23,433 bases of DNA from DASSLY01 sp035689185 (GTDB lineage: Bacteria; Actinomycetota; Actinomycetes; Actinomycetales; Dermatophilaceae), in contig DASSLY010000125.1 in assembly GCA_035689185.1 (NCBI GenBank), forward strand, positions 1 through 23,433, given 5' to 3'. The position numbers and the translations under genes are program-made. Below, piece by piece: positions 14,968 to 22,233 of this stretch; positions within the stretch are counted from its first letter, which is position 1; the number at the start of each line of letters is the position of its first letter. The notes under the pieces are model-generated. The model searched no databases and was not told the DNA's origin. It saw only the letters and a list, made by a program, of their open reading frames with translations.

Positions 14968-15542
14968 GGGGCGCCGTCGGGAGCCGGGACCAGGGCTCGG
15001 GTGGCGACCGCGGCGGAAAGGTGACGGCGCCCGGCATACCGGTCGTTCAGCGTGGCGGACGACTGCGTCTCGCCGGCGATCTTCTCCTGCAGCTTCATGA
15101 TCCCCTGCAGCAGCGCCTCCGGCCGGGGCGGGCAGCCGGGCACGTACACGTCGACCGGGATGACCTGGTCGACGCCCTTCGTGACGCAGTAGGAGTCCCA
15201 GTAGGGGCCGCCGGAGTTGGAGCAGGCGCCGAAGGAGATGACGTACTTCGGCTCCGGCATCTGGTCGTAGAGCCGGCGCACAGCAGGGGCCATCTTGTCG
15301 GTGACGGTGCCGGAGACGACCATCAGGTCGGCCTGCCGGGGACCGGGGGCGAACGGGATGACGCCGAGCCGGATGAAGTCGTGCCGGGCCATCGACGCGG
15401 CGATGAACTCGATGGCGCAGCAGGCCAGCCCGAAGTTAAAGACCCACAGGCTGTAGCGCCGGCCCCAGTTCAGGACGAACTTCATCGGCTCGGGCGCATG
15501 CTCGGCGAGCGGGCCGACGCGGGGCTGCGGGAGCCGAGTCAC
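14964..15542 (-). CDS. nuoB: NADH-quinone oxidoreductase subunit B
   Basis: A 192-residue subunit binding the last iron-sulfur cluster N2. The cluster ligands are all present: Cys41-Cys42 in GLACCAIEF, Cys107 in SFGACSNSGG and Cys137 in VPGCPPRPEALL. Start GTG 15542 overlaps the nuoA stop (GTGA at 15542-15539) and is in frame with the conserved MKFVLNWGRRYSLW; starts further upstream lie inside nuoA. It would normally pack against NuoD to form the quinone pocket; no NuoD is encoded here. Confidence 0.94.
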   Translation of the reverse strand: MTRLPQPRVGPLAEHAPEPMKFVLNWGRRYSLWVFNFGLACCAIEFIAASMARHDFIRLGVIPFAPGPRQADLMVVSGTVTDKMAPAVRRLYDQMPEPKYVISFGACSNSGGPYWDSYCVTKGVDQVIPVDVYVPGCPPRPEALLQGIMKLQEKIAGETQSSATLNDRYAGRRHLSAAVATRALVPAPDGAP

Positions 15543-15919
15543 TGCCACCGCAGCAGGCCCCTTCGCGCGGCGTGGCCGAGGCCGATGACGAGCACGCCGA
15601 TGAAGATGGCCATCTCCACCAGGCTCGCGGCGCCCAGGTCGGTGCGGATCACGGTGGCCCAAGGGAACAGGTACACCGCGTCGACGGCGAAGATGACATA
15701 GAGGAAGGCGTACAGGAAGTAGCGGACGTTGGTCTGGGCCCAGCCCTGCCCGACCGGGTCGACCCCGCACTCGTATGTCGCCGCCTTGGCCGGGGTCGGC
15801 GCCCTCGGCGCCAGCAGCCGCCGCGCGGTCATGGCCGCGACGAACAGCAGGACGCCGGCGAGGACCACCCCCAGGACGGTGAGGTACGGCGACGGCGGCA
15901 CGCCCGCCAGCCTAACCAC
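15539..15919 (-). CDS. nuoA: NADH-quinone oxidoreductase subunit A
   Basis: A 126-residue three-helix membrane subunit, first gene of the operon. Conserved blocks are TYECGVDP (48-55), VRYFLYAFLYVIFAVDAVYLFPWA (65-88) and a last helix. In the usual FD-IE-V-FLFPWA motif the first acidic residue is replaced: here it reads FAVDAVYLFPWA, so only one carboxylate (Asp80) remains. I list the GTG at 15919, but a leaderless start at GTG 15901 (giving MPPSPYLTVL) is equally plausible because a TAGGCT -10-like box ends 7 nt before it. The gap to the convergently placed dehydrogenase gene upstream is 102 nt and contains the operon promoter region. Confidence 0.9.
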   Translation of the reverse strand: MVRLAGVPPSPYLTVLGVVLAGVLLFVAAMTARRLLAPRAPTPAKAATYECGVDPVGQGWAQTNVRYFLYAFLYVIFAVDAVYLFPWATVIRTDLGAASLVEMAIFIGVLVIGLGHAARRGLLRWQ

Positions 15920-15937
15920 CCCGCCCCCACCTCGACC
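15909..15937 (-). promoter_or_regulatory. Candidate nuo operon promoter
   Basis: On the minus strand GGTCGA (15937-15932) and TAGGCT (15914-15909) are 17 nt apart. The -10 box ends 7 nt before GTG 15901, consistent with a leaderless nuoA mRNA. The -35 match is weak. A perfect 12-bp palindrome, GCCTCGCGAGGC, lies upstream at 15985-15996 and could be an operator. Confidence 0.35.
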
Positions 15938-16021
15938 GGACGCCTCCTGGCGACCGTTCTCACGTCGTGCAGCCCTCCAAACGGGCCTCGCGAGGCGTCA
16001 GTACGGGGTGAGCGGGTCGGC

Positions 16022-16786
16022 CTAGACGACGCCGCCGTTGGTGTAGACCACCTGGCCGTTGACCCAGCGGGCCGGACCGGCGAGGAAGGCGACCGTCTCG
16101 GCGATGTCGTCCGGAGTGCCCAGGCGCTCCAGCGGCGCCGCCGCCGCCAAGCGGTCGACGGTGGCCTGGTCCTTGTCGTCGAGGAACAGCGGTGTGGCCG
16201 TCGGGCCCGGAGCGACCGCGTTCACCGTGACGTCCCTCCCGCGCAGCTCCCTGGCCAGGATGAGCGTCATGGCGTCCACCGCGCCCTTGGTCGCGGCGTA
16301 TGCCGTGTACGCAGGCAGCGCGAGCTTCACCACGGAGCTGGAGAAGGTCACGATGGCCCCGCCGGGGCGGACTCGGCGGGCGGCCTGCTGGGCAACGACG
16401 AAGGTGCCCCGCAGGTTGGTGCGGTGCATGCGGTCGAAGTCGGCCAGGTCCAGCTCGGTGAGCGGTGACAGCAGCATGACGCCGGCGGTGTGCACGACGA
16501 CGTCGACGCCGCCATAGGTCCGCTCCGCCAGGTCGAACAGCGCGGCGACCTCGCCCTCCTCCGCGACGTCTGCCTGAACGGCGGTCGCAGCCCCGCCCGC
16601 GGACGTGATCGCCTCGACGACCTCCGCTGCCCGGTCCGGGTTGCCGGCGTAGTGCACGACCACGCTCATCCCGTCAGCGGCAAGGCGCTTCGCCACGGAC
16701 TGCCCGATCCCGCCGGAGCCGCCGGTGACGACCGCCACCCGGGTCGTGCCGGCCGGGGTGCTCTGGGTGTGGGGGGCGCTGGTCAT
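16022..16786 (-). CDS. Short-chain dehydrogenase/reductase (NAD(P)-dependent)
   Basis: A 254-residue classical SDR. The cofactor motif is VVTGGSGGIGQS (19-30), the catalytic residues are Asn124, Ser about 150 (VTFSSSVV), Tyr163 and Lys167 in YTAYAATKGAV, and the C-terminal GQVVYTNGGVV is the usual end of FabG-like members. The NNAG motif is changed to HTAG (99-102). The basic-acidic pattern after the first strands (VVVHYAGNPDRA) is compatible with NADP, but substrate is unknown. Start ATG 16786 has AGGAGA 6 nt upstream. It is divergent from a TetR-family gene with a shared inverted-repeat operator, so it is probably repressed by that protein. Its proximity to nuoA appears incidental (same strand, different unit). 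Confidence 0.9.
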   Translation of the reverse strand: MTSAPHTQSTPAGTTRVAVVTGGSGGIGQSVAKRLAADGMSVVVHYAGNPDRAAEVVEAITSAGGAATAVQADVAEEGEVAALFDLAERTYGGVDVVVHTAGVMLLSPLTELDLADFDRMHRTNLRGTFVVAQQAARRVRPGGAIVTFSSSVVKLALPAYTAYAATKGAVDAMTLILARELRGRDVTVNAVAPGPTATPLFLDDKDQATVDRLAAAAPLERLGTPDDIAETVAFLAGPARWVNGQVVYTNGGVV

Positions 16787-16830
16787 CGGGTCTCCTGACG
16801 TCGAACTCGTGGGACGCTCGCCCAGGTTGA

Positions 16831-16878
16831 TATGGACGACCCGTCCATCATAGCCCTTACGTGTACAGTGCGTCCATA
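16831..16878. promoter_or_regulatory. Shared operator between SDR and TetR genes
   Basis: A perfect inverted repeat ATGGACG-ACC-CGTCCAT (16832-16848) and a third half-site in the same orientation as the second arm (CGTCCATA, 16871-16878). This is the form of a TetR-family operator. The palindrome overlaps the predicted SDR -10 box, consistent with repression and autoregulation. Confidence 0.65.
16847..16876 (-). promoter_or_regulatory. Promoter of the short-chain dehydrogenase gene
   Basis: On the minus strand TGGACG (16876-16871) and TATGAT (16852-16847) lie 18 nt apart. The -10 is a near-consensus hexamer. Both boxes coincide with operator half-sites. Confidence 0.5.
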
Positions 16879-16913
16879 TACATGACCGTCGTCCACGCCG
16901 AGCGGAGCCTTCG

Positions 16914-17588
16914 TTGAGCCAGCCACCTGAACCGGCACCCCCGCGGGCCCCCGAGTCCGGCGCGGCGGGAGGCGACCGGCCGACGACGCCCCCCGGCCGG
17001 ACCGTCGGTGAAGCCCGACGGGGCCGCGGGCGCCGGCCGACGGCGCTGGTGCGCCAGGAGATCCTTGCCGCAGCGGGCCAGCTACTGCTCGCCGAAGGGA
17101 TGGGCCGCTTCACCATCGAGGGGGTCGCCACGCTGGCAGGGGTCAGCAAGATGACGATCTACAAGTGGTGGCCGTCCCGGGGCGCCCTCGCCCTCGACGG
17201 GTACTTCACGACGGTCGAGGCCGTGCTCGCCTTTCCGGACACCGGGGACATCGAGGCCGACCTGTTGGACCAGCTCACCTCCTTCGTCCTCCTCTTGCGC
17301 GACACGTCCGCCGGGCGCGTCATCGCCGAGCTCATCGGCCAGGCGCAAACCGACCCGGCCCTGGCCCGCGCCTACCGGGAGAAGTACTCCGGACCTCGCC
17401 GCGCCCTGGCGGTCCAGGCCCTGGAACGGGCGAAGCGCCGCGGCCAGCTGCGCGCCAACGTCGACCCCGAGGTCGTCGTCGACCAGCTGTGGGGCTCCTG
17501 CTACCACCGGCTGCTACTGCCGGACCAGCCCCTCACCGTCGACTTCGCGCTGGCACTCATCGAGAACCTGCTTCGCGGCGTTCGCTGA
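16914..17588 (+). CDS. TetR/AcrR-family transcriptional regulator
   Basis: A 224-residue repressor. A Pro/Arg-rich N-terminal extension (about 40 residues, ending RRGRGRRPT) precedes the TetR N-terminal domain: QEILAAAGQLLLAEGMGRFTIEGVATLAGVSKMTIYKWWPSRGAL (48-92), with the helix-turn-helix around VATLAGVSKMTIYKWW. The C-terminal ligand-binding/dimer domain has the VIAELIGQAQTDPALARAYREKY and DQLWGSCYHRLLL blocks seen in many actinobacterial members. Start TTG 16914 has GGAG at 16904-16907, 6 nt upstream. An 11-codon open frame (ATG 16882, stop TGA 16915-16917) overlaps this start as TTGA. It probably represses the divergent SDR gene through 16831-16878. The ligand is unknown. Confidence 0.9.
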   Translation: MSQPPEPAPPRAPESGAAGGDRPTTPPGRTVGEARRGRGRRPTALVRQEILAAAGQLLLAEGMGRFTIEGVATLAGVSKMTIYKWWPSRGALALDGYFTTVEAVLAFPDTGDIEADLLDQLTSFVLLLRDTSAGRVIAELIGQAQTDPALARAYREKYSGPRRALAVQALERAKRRGQLRANVDPEVVVDQLWGSCYHRLLLPDQPLTVDFALALIENLLRGVR

Positions 17589-17663
17589 GCGGCCGGGCCG
17601 GGGCACCAGCTCAAGGCCCGCACGTGTCGAACATCGTGGCCACGCCGAGAGATTGGCGGACCA

Positions 17664-17669
17664 TAGACT
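17664..17669 (+). promoter_or_regulatory. -10 box of guaB1 (probable leaderless start)
   Basis: TAGACT ends 6 nt before the guaB1 ATG at 17676, and no Shine-Dalgarno lies between them. Transcription would start at the ATG. A matching -35 is not clear. Confidence 0.4.
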
Positions 17670-17675
17670 CGACTG

Positions 17676-19133
17676 ATGCGCTTCCTGAACGACCTCACCC
17701 CGAGCGTGGACCTGACCTACAACGACGTGTTCATGGTCCCGTCCCGCTCCGCGGTGGCCTCCCGGTTCGACGTCGACCTCACCTGCCCCGACGGGGTCGG
17801 CACCACCATCCCGGTGGTCGTGGCGAACATGACCGCGGTCTCCGGCAGCCGGATGGCCGAGACGGTCGCGCGCCGGGGCGGTGTGGCGGTCATCCCCCAG
17901 GACATTCCCCGGGACGTGGTCGCCGCCGCGATCCGGCGGGTCAAGGCGGCGCACACCGTGTACGAGACCCCGATCACGGTGGCGCCGGAGACCACCGTGG
18001 GCGAGGCGATGTCGCTGGTCCACAAGCGGGCGCATGGCGCCGCGGTCGTGGTGCGGGACGGCAAGCCGCTGGGCGTCCTCACCGAGCGCGACGGCGCGGG
18101 CGTGGACCGGTTCGCGCAGGTGCACGAGGTGATGACCAGGGACATCGCCACCCTGCCGGTCGGGATGGAGCCCGAGGAGATGTTCGCCGTCCTGGCCGAC
18201 CTGCACCTTCAGCTGGCCCCGGTGACCGATGGCGACCGGCTGGTCGGGGTGGTCACCCGCAAGGGCGCGCTGCGCTCCAGCATCTACGCCCCCGCGGTCG
18301 ACCCCCAGGGGCGGCTGCTCGTCGGGGCGGCCCTGGGCATCAACGGCGACGTCGCCGCGAAGGCGGAGGCGCTGCTCGCCACCGGTGCGGACGTCCTGGT
18401 CGTCGACACCGCGCACGGCCACCAGGACCGGATGCTCGACGCGCTCCCGGTGGTATGCCGCGCCCGCGACACGCACGCGGACCGCACCGGCCGCCGCATA
18501 CCGGTCGCCGCGGGCAACGTGGTGTCGGCCGCGGGCGCGGCGGACCTGGCAGCGGCCGGCGCGGACATCGTCAAGGTCGGCGTCGGGCCGGGCGCGATGT
18601 GCACCACCCGGATGATGACCGGCGTCGGGCGGCCGCAGTTCTCCGCGGTGCTGGAGTGCGCGGCGGCGGCGCGCGATGCGGGGGCGCACGTGTGGGCCGA
18701 CGGCGGGGTGCGGTTCCCCCGCGACGTGGCCCTGGCCCTGGCGGCCGGGGCGTCGAGCGTGATGATCGGTTCGTGGTTCGCCGGGACCTACGAGTCGCCG
18801 GGAGACCTGATGAGCACCGGGGACGGGCGGACCTACAAGGAGTCGTTCGGGATGGCGTCGGCGCGGGCGGTGTCGAACCGCACCCGCGACGCGGCCGGCT
18901 TCCAGCGGGCCAGGATGGCGCTGTTCGAGGAGGGCATCTCCAGCTCGCGGATGTACCTCGACCCGGCGCGCCCCGGGGTGGAGGACCTGATCGACAGCAT
19001 CACGGCCGGAGTGCGCAGCAGCCTCACCTACGCCGGTGCCGACTCGGTGGCCCGCTTCCACGAGCGGGCCGTGGTCGGCATCCAGAGCAGCGCCGGGTAC
19101 GAGGAGGGACGCCCGCTCACGGCCAGCTGGTGA
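17676..19133 (+). CDS. guaB1: GuaB1-family IMP dehydrogenase-related protein (probable GMP reductase)
   Basis: A 485-residue TIM-barrel enzyme with an inserted CBS pair. N-terminal LTYNDVFMVPSRSAV (13-27) is the substrate-loop start typical of the IMPDH/GMPR fold. Two CBS motifs occupy about residues 97-205. The second barrel half has VVDTAHGHQDRM (242-253), VAAGNVVSAAGAADLAAAGAD (277-297) and the catalytic loop VGVGPGAMCTTRMMTGVGRPQ with Cys309, then WADGGVRFPRD and MIGSWFAGT. Mycobacterial GuaB1 has been reported to be a GMP reductase regulated through its CBS domain, converting GMP to IMP with NADPH; that role is inferred here. It has its own promoter (leaderless). The gene is complete. 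Confidence 0.9.
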   Translation: MRFLNDLTPSVDLTYNDVFMVPSRSAVASRFDVDLTCPDGVGTTIPVVVANMTAVSGSRMAETVARRGGVAVIPQDIPRDVVAAAIRRVKAAHTVYETPITVAPETTVGEAMSLVHKRAHGAAVVVRDGKPLGVLTERDGAGVDRFAQVHEVMTRDIATLPVGMEPEEMFAVLADLHLQLAPVTDGDRLVGVVTRKGALRSSIYAPAVDPQGRLLVGAALGINGDVAAKAEALLATGADVLVVDTAHGHQDRMLDALPVVCRARDTHADRTGRRIPVAAGNVVSAAGAADLAAAGADIVKVGVGPGAMCTTRMMTGVGRPQFSAVLECAAAARDAGAHVWADGGVRFPRDVALALAAGASSVMIGSWFAGTYESPGDLMSTGDGRTYKESFGMASARAVSNRTRDAAGFQRARMALFEEGISSSRMYLDPARPGVEDLIDSITAGVRSSLTYAGADSVARFHERAVVGIQSSAGYEEGRPLTASW

Positions 19134-19276
19134 CCGCGGGGGGGGAGACACGGGCGTCCATTCGGCGGACTTTGCGGGTCCAGCATCCGAGCCCGCCTTA
19201 CCATGGAAGGGCGACCCCCTCGCGCCCACGAAGTTCCGGGGGATCGCACAGACGAGAGCCTGGTGAGCCACGAGCG

Positions 19277-21142
19277 ATGAGCAAGCAAGTCAAGCGGGTC
19301 GACCGCGTTGTGATCCGGTTCGCGGGGGACTCCGGAGACGGGATGCAGCTCACCGGCGACAGGTTCACCAGCGAGACGGCCACCCTGGGCAACGACCTGT
19401 CGACGCTGCCGAACTTCCCCGCCGAGATCCGCGCGCCGCAGGGCACCCTGCCGGGAGTGTCCAGCTTCCAGCTGCACTTCGCCGACCACGCGGTCCTGAC
19501 CCCCGGCGACGCGCCGGACGTCCTGGTCGCGATGAACCCGGCGGCGCTGAAGGCCAACCTGGGCGACGTCCCCCGGGGCGGCACGATCATCGTCAACACC
19601 GACGAGTTCACCCGACGTAACCTGGCCAAGGTCGGCTACGCCGCCAACCCGGTCGAGGACGGCACGCTCGACAGCTACCACGTGCACCCGGTCGCGCTCA
19701 CCTCGATCACGGTGCAGGCGCTGGCCGATTTCGGCCTGTCCCGCAAGGACAAGGAACGGGCGAAGAACATGTTCGCGCTCGGCCTGCTGTCCTGGCTCTA
19801 CACCCGCCCCACCGACGGCACCGAGCAGTTCCTCAAGGCCAAGTTCGCCAACAGGCCGGAGGTGCTGGAGGCCAACCTCGCGGCGTTGCACGCGGGCTTC
19901 AACTACGGGGAGACCACCGAGGACTTCTCGGTGGCCTACGAGGTGGCGCCGGCCCGGATGCCGTCCGGCACCTACCGGAACATCACCGGCAACGTGGCGC
20001 TCGCCTACGGGCTGGTGGCGGCATCGCACCGCAGCGGCCTGCCGCTCGTGCTCGGGTCCTACCCCATCACCCCGGCCTCGGACATCCTGCACACGCTGTC
20101 CTCGCTGAAGCGCTACGGCGTGACCACGATGCAGGCCGAGGACGAGATCGCCGGTGTGGGTGCGGCGCTGGGCGCCGCCTTCGGCGGTGCGATCGGGGTG
20201 AGCACCACCTCCGGCCCGGGCCTTTCGCTGAAGGCGGAGACGGTCGGGTTGGCGGTCTCGCTGGAGTTGCCGCTGGTCGTCGTCGACGTGCAGCGGGGCG
20301 GCCCGTCGACCGGGCTGCCGACCAAGACCGAGCAGGCCGACCTGCTCCAGGCGATGTTCGGCCGCAACGGCGAGGCGCCGGTGCCCATCGTCGCGCCCCA
20401 GTCGCCGGCCGACTGCTTCGACGTCGCGATGGAAGCGGTGCGCATCGCGACGACCTACCGGACCCCGGTCATCCTGCTCTCCGACGGTTACCTGGCCAAT
20501 GGCTCCGAGCCGTGGCGCATCCCCGAGGTGCGGGACCTGCCCGATCTCGCCGTCGAGCTTGCGACGACGCCGAACGCCGTCGACGCGGACGGCGCGCCGG
20601 TCTTCCACCCCTACCTGCGCGACCCGCAGACCCTGGCCCGGCCGTGGGCGGTGCCCGGAACGCCGGGGCTGGAGCACCGGATCGGCGGCATCGAGAAGGC
20701 CGACGTCACCGGCGACATCTCCTACGACCCAGCCAACCACGACACGATGGTCCGGTTGCGGCAGGCCAAGATCGACGGCATCGACGTCCCGCCGGTCGAG
20801 GTGGACGACCCCACCGGCGAGGCCCGCGTGCTCGTGCTCGGCTGGGGGTCCACCTACGGTCCGGTCGCCGCCGCCGTGCGGCTGTGCCGCAACGCCGGCG
20901 CGCACGTCGCGCGGGCGCACCTGCGCCACCTCAACCCGTTCCCGGCCAACCTGGGCGAGGTGCTGCGACGCTACGACCGGGTCGTGGTACCCGAGATGAA
21001 CCTCGGCCAGCTGGCCCTGCTGCTGCGCGCCAAGTACCTCGTCGACGTCCGAAGCCACACCGCCGTCCGAGGGGTGCCGTTCACCGCGACCGAGCTGGCC
21101 AACGTCATCACGAACGCGACGCAGGAAGTAGGTTCCCGGTGA
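19277..21142 (+). CDS. korA: 2-oxoglutarate:ferredoxin oxidoreductase subunit alpha
   Basis: A 621-residue fusion of the gamma domain and the alpha (pyrimidine-binding) domain, as in mycobacterial KorA. The N-terminal gamma domain begins VVIRFAGDSGDGMQLTGDRF (11-30) and includes NFPAEIRAPQGTLPGVSSFQ (46-65). The alpha domain shows GSYPITPASDILHTLS (260-275), AEDEIAGVGAALGAAFGG (287-304), TTSGPGLSLK and RGGPSTGLPTKTEQADL. A transketolase C-terminal-like domain follows (RVLVLGWGSTYGPV...). With KorB it decarboxylates 2-oxoglutarate to succinyl-CoA and reduces ferredoxin, bypassing the NAD-linked TCA step. ATG 19277 was chosen because upstream open sequence is in guaB1 in another frame. Stop overlaps korB start (GTGA). 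Confidence 0.94.
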   Translation: MSKQVKRVDRVVIRFAGDSGDGMQLTGDRFTSETATLGNDLSTLPNFPAEIRAPQGTLPGVSSFQLHFADHAVLTPGDAPDVLVAMNPAALKANLGDVPRGGTIIVNTDEFTRRNLAKVGYAANPVEDGTLDSYHVHPVALTSITVQALADFGLSRKDKERAKNMFALGLLSWLYTRPTDGTEQFLKAKFANRPEVLEANLAALHAGFNYGETTEDFSVAYEVAPARMPSGTYRNITGNVALAYGLVAASHRSGLPLVLGSYPITPASDILHTLSSLKRYGVTTMQAEDEIAGVGAALGAAFGGAIGVSTTSGPGLSLKAETVGLAVSLELPLVVVDVQRGGPSTGLPTKTEQADLLQAMFGRNGEAPVPIVAPQSPADCFDVAMEAVRIATTYRTPVILLSDGYLANGSEPWRIPEVRDLPDLAVELATTPNAVDADGAPVFHPYLRDPQTLARPWAVPGTPGLEHRIGGIEKADVTGDISYDPANHDTMVRLRQAKIDGIDVPPVEVDDPTGEARVLVLGWGSTYGPVAAAVRLCRNAGAHVARAHLRHLNPFPANLGEVLRRYDRVVVPEMNLGQLALLLRAKYLVDVRSHTAVRGVPFTATELANVITNATQEVGSR

Positions 21143-22233
21143 CCGCCATCGAGTTGGGTATGCCGCGGCTCGGCACCCATGACGTGCCGCACCTGCCGCC
21201 GGGGGCGGCCGCGCAGACGAAGAAGGATTTCACCTCCGACCAGGAGGTTCGCTGGTGCCCCGGTTGCGGGGACTACGCGATCCTCGCCGCGGTGCAGGGC
21301 TTCCTGCCCGAGCTGGGCCTGCGCCGGGAGAACATCGTCTTCGTCTCCGGCATCGGCTGCTCCTCGCGCTTCCCGTACTACCTGCAGACCTACGGGATGC
21401 ACTCGATCCACGGCCGGGCGCCGGCCATCGCGACCGGGCTGGCCACGTCGCGGCGTGACCTGTCGGTGTGGGTGGTCACCGGTGACGGCGACGCGCTGTC
21501 CATCGGCGGCAACCACCTGATCCACGCGCTGCGCCGCAACGTGAACCTGAAGATCCTGCTGTTCAACAACCGGATCTACGGGCTGACGAAGGGCCAGTAC
21601 TCCCCCACCTCCGAGGTCGGGCTGGTCACCAAGTCCACCCCGATGGGCTCGGTCGACACCCCGTTCAACCCGGTCTCGCTGGCGCTGGGCGCCGAGGCCA
21701 CGTTCGTGGCCCGGACGATGGACTCCGACCGCGCCCACCTCACCGAGGTGCTGCGCGCCGCCGCCCACCACCGGGGTGCCGCGCTGGTCGAGATCTACCA
21801 GAACTGCCCGATCTTCCACGACGGGGCTTTCCAGGTGCTCAAGGACCGCGCCGGCGCCCAGGCCAGGGTCGTGCACCTGCGCGACGGCGAACCGGTGCGC
21901 ACCGGCGCCGGCCAGATGCTGGTCCGCGACGACGCCGGCCGGGTCATCGTGGTCGACCAGGCCCAGGCCGACCCGGCGCGGGTAGTCGTCCACGACGTCG
22001 CCGCCGACGACCCGTCCGGCGCGTTCGCCATCTCCCGGCTGGACGACGAGCAGATGGGGCACGTCCCGATGGGCGTCTTCCGGGCGGTGCAACGGCCCAC
22101 CTACGACGACCAGGTCCGCGCGCAGGTCGACGGCGCGGTTGCCGCCGCCGGCGGGTCGGTCGGCCGCCGGACGACCGACGCGGACCTGTCCCGCCTGCTG
22201 CACGGCAAGGACACCTGGACCGTCGGGGAGTGA
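21139..22233 (+). CDS. korB: 2-oxoglutarate:ferredoxin oxidoreductase subunit beta
   Basis: A 364-residue catalytic subunit binding thiamine diphosphate and one [4Fe-4S] cluster. Cluster ligands are Cys40 and Cys43 (WCPGCGDY), Cys74 (GIGCSSRFP) and Cys223 (QNCPIFHDG). The TPP/Mg motif is GDGDALSIGGNH (115-126) with NN at 143-144. ARAPAIATG-like HGRAPAIATGLATSR (91-105) completes the signature. Length matches mycobacterial KorB. GTG 21139 overlaps the korA stop. No ferredoxin gene occurs in the window, so the electron acceptor must come from elsewhere, with the nearby nuo cluster a candidate for the following step. Confidence 0.95.
   Translation: MTAIELGMPRLGTHDVPHLPPGAAAQTKKDFTSDQEVRWCPGCGDYAILAAVQGFLPELGLRRENIVFVSGIGCSSRFPYYLQTYGMHSIHGRAPAIATGLATSRRDLSVWVVTGDGDALSIGGNHLIHALRRNVNLKILLFNNRIYGLTKGQYSPTSEVGLVTKSTPMGSVDTPFNPVSLALGAEATFVARTMDSDRAHLTEVLRAAAHHRGAALVEIYQNCPIFHDGAFQVLKDRAGAQARVVHLRDGEPVRTGAGQMLVRDDAGRVIVVDQAQADPARVVVHDVAADDPSGAFAISRLDDEQMGHVPMGVFRAVQRPTYDDQVRAQVDGAVAAAGGSVGRRTTDADLSRLLHGKDTWTVGE

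Noticed and set aside
17165..21142. A 1325-residue open frame on the plus strand
   Set aside because: It runs through tetR and guaB1 in the wrong frame. Only the part from ATG 19277 (korA) has a recognisable protein.
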